DNA of 46,850 bases from Desulfobulbus rhabdoformis. Its GTDB lineage: Bacteria; Desulfobacterota; Desulfobulbia; Desulfobulbales; Desulfobulbaceae. Location of the stretch: positions 1 to 46,850 of the forward strand of contig NZ_JAFFQA010000041.1 in assembly GCF_016919065.1 (NCBI RefSeq). The letters run 5' to 3'. Both the position numbers and the translations under genes were made by a program. Position 1 is the first letter of the stretch; each line of letters begins with the position of its first letter. A model generated the notes under the pieces. That model was not told the DNA's origin, made no database searches, and saw nothing but the letters and a program-made list of their open reading frames with translations. Below are positions 6,965 through 14,246 of the stretch, piece by piece.

Positions 6965-9900
6965 TCAGCTGCCGGTGCGCGCAAGCTTCCATTTAGGCTG
7001 CCATTTTTCCACGTCATCGGCTGTGATGACCTCGACCTTGGAGCCCTGGAACTCCTCGCTGACCTCACCGATGTTTTCCTCCATATCCCCCTCGATCAGC
7101 AGGGCTGCCTCCTGCACCGCTATAAAGATATCTTCAGCAGGAGTCCATAGTCCACGACTCTGGGCCTCCATAAGGCGTCTGGTCATCTCCTCCAGGCCGT
7201 AGGGGTTTTCCCGGCGTAACCATTCCAGTCGCTCTTGATCCTGGATATAGGTCGACACCACGCGATCAAAGACCCAACCAGCCACGGATTCTGTGGTGGC
7301 ACTCCATTTAAAGAGGGTGTTGACCCGGCTTGCGACCTCGCCTGCGCCCTGATAACCTTCCTGCTGCCGATCCTCTATCCAGTTTTCATTGAGCAGTTTG
7401 CTGGTCACCGAGGCCTCAAGGTCTTCGGCAAAGTCCCGCACCGAATGATCGTCATCCGTATTTTTGTCGGCAAAGTAGATACGTGCCCTCTGGCCGCTCA
7501 CAGCCTTGGCAGCCACCGACATGCCGCCCAGGCAACCGGTATAGCAGCTGCAGTCAACGAGGTCGTATTCCGGCGAATACTGCCGCATGTAGGTGACATC
7601 GAGTTTTTTAAGCTGCGAGGCAAAGACCTGCTGGGCCTCCATCCCGCTGATGCGCCCGGTCTGTCCGACCTTGTCCGAGCCGTAGGCAAAACCGGACCAG
7701 TTGATATAGGTCTCGGCCAGATCGGCCTCATCGTTCCAGGCCGAGGCATCTAAGGCCAGCCCCACACCGGTTCCACAGGCGCCGGGGGCAGAGGAAAATA
7801 CGCGAAAACTGGCCATACGATGAAGCGACTCTACAGGCAGACGCTCACCCAGTTCCTGACGCAGCTCTTCGATCTGTTCCAGGGTGTGCTTGCGGATGGC
7901 GTTGAGTTCCAGGGGTTCGTCTAGTTCTCCGGCCATGACCGCGGCCTCATCAAGCAGATCGGCAAAATGGGGCACCATATCGCGGAGGATGGAGCTGGTC
8001 TGAATAAGCACATCAACCCGCGGTCGCTGGACCACGCTGCCATCTTCCAGGGTCAGAGTGAGATCGTCCAGTCCAATCGGCTCGATACCGCAAACCCGTC
8101 CCGATTCAGACCAGACCGGTTGTATCCCCATCAATGCCAGGGCCTGGGAAAAAACCTCTCCATCTGATTTAAAGGCGTCAATACTCCATAAACTGATGCC
8201 CACACTCTCGGGGAAGCGGTCCTCGTCCTTCAGGTATTTTCTCAGCAGGTTATCAGCGAGCACCTGGCCCACTTCCCAGGCGGACCTGGTTGGCATCGCA
8301 CTGATATCGCTGGTAAAAAAATTTCTCCCCGTGGGAAGAGCCTCGGTTTTCCCCAAGGCGAGGGACCCACTGAGCCCGGGTTCAATGTATGCTCCATCAA
8401 GGGCCTGCAACAACTGGGGGATCTCCTGGGTACAATCACTGATACGACTGCTAATATCCCTGCACCAGCTGGCAAGCCCTGACAATCGCTCATCCTGCCC
8501 TGAGACGGCCTCTGCTTCCCCTACCTGTTTCAGGAGCCGTTTAACGATTGCCTGGGCGCTGTCAAAACTCGTTAACGATGATTCCGCTTCAAGAGCGGCA
8601 AGAGCAGCCACCCCAGGGATCCCTTCAGGCGGTTTCCCAAGAATCGTGGTCAGCATGGTGGCCAAACCGTCAGTATCGGGCGGGGTTGATAAGAGGTGGG
8701 GGCCGGAGGGAGCGAGGATACGCTTTGAACGCGCTATCCGACGCGAAAGGAGTTCCACAGCCTGATCAAATGTTTCTCCATCCTGGAGTTCCTCTGCGCT
8801 CTCCTCCAGTCCGCCCATGGCCTCCATGAGGGGGATCATCCCTTTCTGCAGCACCTTGCGTCGGTTGTTCTCCGCATTCTGCCGAGCCTTCTGGTACTGA
8901 TCAAGCAGAGCCTCTAACTCCACAGTTTGCTGATCTGCCCTTGCCGGTCGCTGTACAGGACTCAAATGATCGACCATCACCGCCCGTGCCCGTCGTTTGG
9001 CCACAAGTCCCTCGCCGGGGACATCTAAAATATAGAGGTAGATATTGGGCAGATCGCCCAGGGTGATCTCCGGGAAACAGCCGCTGGAGAGACCGACCTG
9101 CTTACCCGGCAAAAACTCAAGGGCACCATGGGCGCCGAAGTGGAGCACCGCATCGGAGGTCTCGCGGATATAGGCGTAGGTGGCCAGCCAATGCGGTGGG
9201 GGGGAGAGATGGGGATCATGGAGTATGCGACAGACCTCACCATTGCACTTGGCTCCGTAACAGCCGCGTTTGGGCTGGACGATAATCTTCAGATTGCCGA
9301 ACTCAAGTCCCGTCACCAGCAGGGTATCCTGTCCCTGGTCCTTATAGACCATGCCCTCTCCGGGGAAGGGCCCCCAATCGGTCTCCACCCGTTCCCTTGT
9401 ATTGGCAGGAAGTTGGCCCATAATCTTCTGGTACTCGCCCTCGAAGGTATAATGCAGGACTCCGCCTTTACTCACTATCTCGTCGGTGGTGGTCCAGCGA
9501 AACTCGGAGATAGCCTTACGCGTCAGCAGCAACTCCAGCAACTCCTTGCCATCCTCCGGCGCATCCCCGGTCTCATAGCCCGCCTCGCGCAGTCCACGAA
9601 TAAAGAGCGCCAGGCTGGCAAAGGTATCCAGCCCTGCAGCGAGTCCCAAAGTCGCCTCCACCCCCTTACAGGGATTATTATGCAGGACAATGGTCAACCG
9701 TTTATCTTTGTTGGCAAGGGTTCGCAAACGAAGCCAGCGGCGTAGCCGCAGACAGAGCCGTTCAATTTGCTCGGGCAGGGGCAGGTAGCGCCTGAGGGCA
9801 AGGCCTGTGTAGGGATCAGTCTTTGTCACCGTGGCGGCGATAGCCGTGGGCTCGATGACTCCCGCCATCTCCGGCTGGGTCAGACTAAAAATCATGGCCC

Positions 9901-10753
9901 CGGCCCCGCTCCCGGCTCCATTGATATCCTCCCGCCACTGCTCAGGGGTCTGGTGGTACAGCCTGAGGAGTTGAACAATAGGGATATTCAACTCTTTCAG
10001 CAGGTGCAGATCCTCGCTCTGCGCCAGAATGCGCCCAGCCAATAAATTGAGTATAAGTTGCGGCGAGACGCTCTGCAGATGTTGCAGCCAGGGGTAGCGC
10101 TGTTTCAGGGGCAGACTGCTCTCTGCCATGCCTTCGGTCACAACGCAGAACGGGAGCATGTCATGCTGCTCCAGTTCCTGAATAAGGGCATCGAGTTCGG
10201 CCGTATTCTGCTCGACAATCTGGCCGTAGTAACAGAGAAGCGCAACCAGGGGCCGGGCGCTCAGGTTCCGCTTGTCTTGCCAGTTCAAATAGTCTTCCGT
10301 TTCAGCGAAAAGCCCCTGATGTTGTGGGTGGTAGAGACCGCATGTAACGACCTTTTGGGGAGGTTCCGGGCTGCTGCACATCCCCAGAGTGGAGGCAAGA
10401 AAACGGATCGCGTTGATGAAGTTTTCCAACGACACCTGCTGCAGATACCCCGCGAACTGGGTTGTCTGCTCTTGACTCAAAGACGAACGCTCCTGCTCGG
10501 CCTGCACTCCCAGGACAACGCGGCAGGGCAGCTCCAGGGCAGCGGCCAGCAGTTCCTCGTACCCTGGCATATCCCGAAACATCTGGGCTATACAGCAATC
10601 CACCTCTCCTTCTCGCATCCGGGCGATGGCCGCTTGCGGGTTGGACTGCTGAGAAAAAAATTCAATGCAGATGCCTTCTTCCTTGAGTACGGCGGCGGCC
10701 CTTGACCAGGTCTGCGCCTGAAACATCAGGCCATGAAGAAAAATAATGTTCAT
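6965..10753 (-). CDS. cobN: Divergent CobN/BchH-type metal chelatase large subunit (paralogue 1)
   Basis: A 1262-residue member of the CobN/BchH family, the large tetrapyrrole-binding subunit of ATP-dependent class I chelatases. Family motifs are HFGAHGALEFLPGK near residue 540, IYLYILDVPGEG near 565 and LPTGRNFFTSDISAMPTR near 806. It is clearly divergent from the other two CobN proteins here: the N-terminal 110 residues differ, the usual GKHGSLEW is GAHGALEF, and the region that reads MSCTDYYNYYGGM in the canonical copy reads VDCSCYTGCLGGM, adding cysteines. The ATG overlaps the nitrilase stop codon, so the two are translationally coupled. It may act on a different metal or tetrapyrrole from the canonical CobN. 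Whether it inserts or removes metal cannot be told. Confidence 0.88.
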   Translation of the reverse strand: MNIIFLHGLMFQAQTWSRAAAVLKEEGICIEFFSQQSNPQAAIARMREGEVDCCIAQMFRDMPGYEELLAAALELPCRVVLGVQAEQERSSLSQEQTTQFAGYLQQVSLENFINAIRFLASTLGMCSSPEPPQKVVTCGLYHPQHQGLFAETEDYLNWQDKRNLSARPLVALLCYYGQIVEQNTAELDALIQELEQHDMLPFCVVTEGMAESSLPLKQRYPWLQHLQSVSPQLILNLLAGRILAQSEDLHLLKELNIPIVQLLRLYHQTPEQWREDINGAGSGAGAMIFSLTQPEMAGVIEPTAIAATVTKTDPYTGLALRRYLPLPEQIERLCLRLRRWLRLRTLANKDKRLTIVLHNNPCKGVEATLGLAAGLDTFASLALFIRGLREAGYETGDAPEDGKELLELLLTRKAISEFRWTTTDEIVSKGGVLHYTFEGEYQKIMGQLPANTRERVETDWGPFPGEGMVYKDQGQDTLLVTGLEFGNLKIIVQPKRGCYGAKCNGEVCRILHDPHLSPPPHWLATYAYIRETSDAVLHFGAHGALEFLPGKQVGLSSGCFPEITLGDLPNIYLYILDVPGEGLVAKRRARAVMVDHLSPVQRPARADQQTVELEALLDQYQKARQNAENNRRKVLQKGMIPLMEAMGGLEESAEELQDGETFDQAVELLSRRIARSKRILAPSGPHLLSTPPDTDGLATMLTTILGKPPEGIPGVAALAALEAESSLTSFDSAQAIVKRLLKQVGEAEAVSGQDERLSGLASWCRDISSRISDCTQEIPQLLQALDGAYIEPGLSGSLALGKTEALPTGRNFFTSDISAMPTRSAWEVGQVLADNLLRKYLKDEDRFPESVGISLWSIDAFKSDGEVFSQALALMGIQPVWSESGRVCGIEPIGLDDLTLTLEDGSVVQRPRVDVLIQTSSILRDMVPHFADLLDEAAVMAGELDEPLELNAIRKHTLEQIEELRQELGERLPVESLHRMASFRVFSSAPGACGTGVGLALDASAWNDEADLAETYINWSGFAYGSDKVGQTGRISGMEAQQVFASQLKKLDVTYMRQYSPEYDLVDCSCYTGCLGGMSVAAKAVSGQRARIYFADKNTDDDHSVRDFAEDLEASVTSKLLNENWIEDRQQEGYQGAGEVASRVNTLFKWSATTESVAGWVFDRVVSTYIQDQERLEWLRRENPYGLEEMTRRLMEAQSRGLWTPAEDIFIAVQEAALLIEGDMEENIGEVSEEFQGSKVEVITADDVEKWQPKWKLARTGS

Positions 10754-12351
10754 ACCTGCTCTCCGGGAATACGCATACCGTCGGAAAAGGATGACCTGTA
10801 GGGTGAACAGCTCCTTGCCGATATCCGCTCAATATTCTTTTCCGGTTCCAGAAGCAGAGTCCGATAATCAATTCGATCCTGAAATCGTTTTTTCCGGCTC
10901 CTGGTGGTATCCAGGATCACGGTACAATGCTCACCAGGGGCGGCCAAAACCTCTTGCCATCGCTGATGACCTTCCGGGGTCAACCAGATACCGGCCCCGT
11001 TAGGAGTTGAAAGGATCACGGCAGACTGTTCGATGGTGCGGGCACCTCCCAACAGACACAGTTTCTCGTTGTAGACCCTGTTGAAAACAAGGGCAAGATC
11101 CGCCCCTTTTTTGGCACTGGCCAGAAACATTTCCGGATGATGCATTCCCCTTCCCGGCAGAATATGCACCCGGGCCGTTCCACAATTAAAGACAGGCGGT
11201 TCTTCATTTGCACAGCCATTGACACTGTCCCATGGACGGGATCGGGGCGACTCTTTACCATCAAACCAGTAGAGGGTCTCGCTACTTTTTCGTTCACGGA
11301 TCAGGACCACTTTCTGCCCAGTTGCAGCGCACCAAACGCGCAGCCCATGGATATCCGTATCCTCATAGACGCCGGGAGGAAGCACATGGAGAACGTCTGC
11401 AACCTGGCCGCTGGCCTCAATCTCCTTGAGCACAGGCAGCAACCCGGTCTCCTGATCCGGGCAATGGCAATACAGTTTGAGTTGTCCCGCCTGCGGCAAC
11501 TGGAGCAAGGCACTGAAATCACCGATCCCCGTACGGTTGAGGCAACAGGCCTGCATCTGTCTCCTGTCGCGATGGGCAAGCTGCTTGAGCCGTTGCCCGC
11601 CTTTCATTTTCCCCTCCCGGTTCAAAGGGATGCTGGCTTTGACCATCCGGGAAGTGCGAGCGACTTTTTTCAACTGGACCGCCCCCCGGGCACTGACCAA
11701 CGCGGAGGTGGCCTTGCGGCAGTCCAGGGTAGCGTCCAGCCCGGTCCGGTTGCAGACAGCGACAGAAATCCCGTTTTCCATGGCCCGTACCCGCCAGACT
11801 TCAAGAGGATCCAAGCCACCGACCGGAGGCCAGTTGGTCGGCACCAGCAAGAGATTAGCTCCCCGTAGTGCGGTGACACGTGGCATGAGACTGTGGTAGC
11901 AGTCGGAGCAGATCAACACACCAACCCGTCCCCAGGGAGTGAGGAAGGTGTTATCTTCATAGGGATCGCCTGGACAGGCCCAGCTGAATTCCGCATTCAT
12001 CTTACGATAGCGGCAGACAATATCGCCCTGGGGATCAATTACAAAAGCCGTATTATAGAGAATGGAGCTGTAGAGATCCTGCTCCGCCATGCCGATACAG
12101 GCAAACATGGAATACTCACGGCAGATGGCCGACACCGCGCGCAAGGTCGGCCCTTCTTCTGTTTCCGCGTATGGAGCCACATCGGTCTGACCGCTGAATG
12201 AATACCCTGAGATGGATAACTCAGGGGTGACAACGAGTTGCATCCCCCGTTCACCGGCTTCACGGCAGTAGGCTAAAAGCTGTTGCCGATTGGTTTCCGG
12301 TTCTTTATGGGCGATGGCCAGGTGTAACAACCCAATCTTTAATGACGGCAT
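10750..12351 (-). CDS. Nitrilase-superfamily (carbon-nitrogen hydrolase) protein with a degenerate second domain
   Basis: A 533-residue protein, about twice the usual nitrilase length. The N-terminal domain has the full catalytic triad in context: Glu44 in VTPELSISGY, Lys117 in CRYRKMNAE and Cys148 in GVLICSDCYH. Residues from about 280 on look like a second nitrilase fold: the stretch VHILPGRGMHHPEMFLASA aligns with the catalytic-cysteine region of the first domain but lacks the cysteine. Known family reactions are amide or nitrile hydrolysis and amidotransfer. Coupling to a CobN-type subunit and a CobO gene suggests an amide side chain of a corrinoid or related tetrapyrrole as substrate; that is inference. 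The start has GGAGG eight bases upstream. Confidence 0.82.
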   Translation of the reverse strand: MPSLKIGLLHLAIAHKEPETNRQQLLAYCREAGERGMQLVVTPELSISGYSFSGQTDVAPYAETEEGPTLRAVSAICREYSMFACIGMAEQDLYSSILYNTAFVIDPQGDIVCRYRKMNAEFSWACPGDPYEDNTFLTPWGRVGVLICSDCYHSLMPRVTALRGANLLLVPTNWPPVGGLDPLEVWRVRAMENGISVAVCNRTGLDATLDCRKATSALVSARGAVQLKKVARTSRMVKASIPLNREGKMKGGQRLKQLAHRDRRQMQACCLNRTGIGDFSALLQLPQAGQLKLYCHCPDQETGLLPVLKEIEASGQVADVLHVLPPGVYEDTDIHGLRVWCAATGQKVVLIRERKSSETLYWFDGKESPRSRPWDSVNGCANEEPPVFNCGTARVHILPGRGMHHPEMFLASAKKGADLALVFNRVYNEKLCLLGGARTIEQSAVILSTPNGAGIWLTPEGHQRWQEVLAAPGEHCTVILDTTRSRKKRFQDRIDYRTLLLEPEKNIERISARSCSPYRSSFSDGMRIPGEQV

Positions 12352-12651
12352 AGCGCCTCCCTTCCATATTCCCTTAAGGACTTGGGAACAAAAGTCTGTT
12401 CAATGTCTTACTCTGATATTATGGTTGTATGTTCTTCACCTGAATCCGTGACGGCGGGTGGGCACTGAACAACGCATCTTTTTAATGAGACAACGTTTTT
12501 TTACAAATTCATGTATTGTTCAGTTTCCCCCGCCGCCCTTTGGGGCATCCATCAGCACGCCATCTTCATTGTCTGCAACCTACCGACAAAGTTTACTTTA
12601 ATCGGCAGTTTGCAGACAACGAAACTGACGCGCTGAAGAATCCTCACGAAT
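12352..12651. other. Intergenic spacer between radical SAM and nitrilase genes
   Basis: This 300-bp gap is unusual inside an otherwise tightly packed operon. It holds the strong imperfect hairpin at 12571-12617 and only very short frames, none with a clear ribosome site: a 10-codon minus-strand frame (12520-12552, MDAPKGGGGN) and plus-strand frames at 12403-12468 and 12511-12636. It ends with the GGAGG ribosome site of the nitrilase gene. Confidence 0.6.
12571..12617 (-). repeat. 47-nt near-perfect hairpin in an operon spacer
   Basis: The outer arms GTCTGCAA and TTGCAGAC are exact complements. The inner arms (CTGCCGA against TCGGTAG, then AAAGT against ACTTT) pair with one G-U, leaving a tiny loop. 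No U-run follows on either strand, so it is not a standard intrinsic terminator. It may protect the mRNA end, set relative expression of the flanking genes, or be a remnant of a mobile repeat. Confidence 0.7.
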
Positions 12652-13701
12652 TCAGGTTTCACATAATTCAGCCAGGCTCTGGTAAAGAACACAGGCCAGC
12701 CGCCGTGTTGCAGGTGGATTATACAAAAGCCGACTGGGACATTCCCCAGGACAACAGTGCTCAAGCCTGCAACCGATACAGTCATCTTTAGATCGCATCA
12801 GCGAAGCAACGGGGAGTCGAGGTGGCAGGTGGCTGTTTGCCAGGTCACGACCGAATCGGCTATCCCCCATGGTTTGGCTGCAGGGAAAACAACGGCCATC
12901 AGGATGCACGGCCATACTCGCCCCCTGTGCCGCCTGGCAGAAAAGTCGTGTGCTATTCAATCGTCCTCGGCCGAGCATGCGCTTTACCAAATCCCATTCA
13001 CGCAAGCGAATGGGGTGCTTTCGCCTGCTGTTGATCTGAATAAGGGCCTGCGCCAGTCGTTGCAGGCCTTGGTGCAAATCTCCAGGCGTTGCCGCCCCAG
13101 GTCCGGATTCAGGATTGGCCCCGCTCCCTTTGTTCACCAGGAGGTCAAGTCCGATCCCTCGCGCCTGACGAAACCCGGCCAGCAGCATGGCCAACTGTTC
13201 CAGATAAAGGACATTGACCTCACTCACCACCGTGGTGATACGAAAAGGAACCTGCGCCTGCTCCAGCAACATGAGTCCATGCAGGGTTTCCTTGGCCCTG
13301 CCCCGCAGGGACTCCTGAATTTTTGGTGCACCGTCAAGACTGACCCCAACCTGCAGCCTGAACTTTTTGAACAGATCAATTATTTCTCTGGTGAGACAGG
13401 TTCCATTGACCTGAATCCCCATGGTCAGTGGCCGTTGTATCTGACGCGCCCCCTTTACCGCCTGTTCGATAAGGCCGGGAACCAGGCAGGGCTCGCCTCC
13501 GGTCAACTGAATGTGTAACGCGCCCTGCCCCTGTCCCGCCATCCACAGGGCCTGCTGCAGCACCTCCGGGTCCATATCAAATCGTCCTCTGGGCAGACCG
13601 TGGTAGCAGTACCTGCAGGCAAGGTTACACCGAGTGGTCAGGGCCAATATCAGATAATTGATCTGTGAAAATTCCCCTGTGCTCCGCGCAGCATGCTCCA
13701 T
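12652..13701 (-). CDS. Radical SAM / SPASM-type enzyme
   Basis: A 349-residue radical SAM protein. CNLACRYCY (Cys25, Cys29, Cys32) is the SAM-binding [4Fe-4S] motif, LTGGEPCLVPG near 66 is the typical glycine-rich strand, and the rest forms the partial barrel. The C-terminus has SPASM-like cysteines: an FCQAAQGASMAVHPDGRCFP segment then CSQTMGD, and later CIGCRLEHCCPGECPSR, fit for auxiliary clusters. Such enzymes are mostly peptide or protein maturases (anaerobic sulfatase maturase, RiPP enzymes), but some act on small molecules. The gene overlaps the cobO stop codon by one base, so it is co-translated with cobO under a cobalamin riboswitch. Substrate is unknown; no convincing precursor peptide is visible next to it. 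Confidence 0.87.
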   Translation of the reverse strand: MEHAARSTGEFSQINYLILALTTRCNLACRYCYHGLPRGRFDMDPEVLQQALWMAGQGQGALHIQLTGGEPCLVPGLIEQAVKGARQIQRPLTMGIQVNGTCLTREIIDLFKKFRLQVGVSLDGAPKIQESLRGRAKETLHGLMLLEQAQVPFRITTVVSEVNVLYLEQLAMLLAGFRQARGIGLDLLVNKGSGANPESGPGAATPGDLHQGLQRLAQALIQINSRRKHPIRLREWDLVKRMLGRGRLNSTRLFCQAAQGASMAVHPDGRCFPCSQTMGDSRFGRDLANSHLPPRLPVASLMRSKDDCIGCRLEHCCPGECPSRLLYNPPATRRLACVLYQSLAELCET

Positions 13702-14222
13702 CAGAATTCAATACCCTTCTGGGCCTTGACCCCACTTTTGAGAGGGTGTTTGATAACCCGCATTTCCGTGACAAGATCAGCGGCCGCCATAAGGGCATCA
13801 GGCGCATAGCGACCGGTGATCAAAACATGCTGCTGTGGGCAGTGTTCTTTCAAAAACTCCAGGCAGGCAGGAAGCTCCAACATGTTGTAATGGAGAAGAT
13901 AGGTGAACTCGTCCAGGACAACCAGATGATAGCGGCCGGACTCGATGGCGCCGCAGGCCTTGGACCACCCCTCACGTGCCAACCGTGCATCTTCCTCCAG
14001 GTTCTCAGACTTCCAGGTAAAGCCTCGGCCCATGACGTGAAAGTCGATGAGATCGTCAAACCGTTTGATCGCCTCCAACTCACCGTAGCGCCAGCTCCCT
14101 TTGATAAACTGGATAAAACAAACCCGTAGCCCATGCCCAGCGGTACGCAAAGCCATGCCCAGAGCCGAGGTGGTCTTTCCCTTACCTTCACCGGTCATCA
14201 CCATCAACAAACCCTTTGCCAT
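13701..14222 (-). CDS. cobO: Cob(I)yrinic acid a,c-diamide adenosyltransferase
   Basis: A 173-residue protein of the CobA/CobO/BtuR family. The P-loop GEGKGKTTSALG (residues 11-22) binds ATP in the unusual orientation of this family. FIQFIKGSW near 36-44, the VLDEF block near 101-105 and the ITGRYAP motif near 134-140 are all conserved. The enzyme transfers the adenosyl group of ATP to Co(I) of corrinoids, making adenosylcobinamide or related forms. It needs cobalt reduced to Co(I), which could link it to the low-potential reductase encoded in the same operon. GGGAG lies upstream of the ATG at 14222; the gene follows the receptor gene by 24 bp. Confidence 0.95.
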   Translation of the reverse strand: MAKGLLMVMTGEGKGKTTSALGMALRTAGHGLRVCFIQFIKGSWRYGELEAIKRFDDLIDFHVMGRGFTWKSENLEEDARLAREGWSKACGAIESGRYHLVVLDEFTYLLHYNMLELPACLEFLKEHCPQQHVLITGRYAPDALMAAADLVTEMRVIKHPLKSGVKAQKGIEF

Positions 14223-14246
14223 TGTAACTCCCTCAAGTATTGGTTG

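Noticed and set aside
12511..12636. 41-codon plus-strand frame between the radical SAM and nitrilase genes
   Set aside because: Opposite strand to the operon, no ribosome site, and it runs through the hairpin; probably chance.
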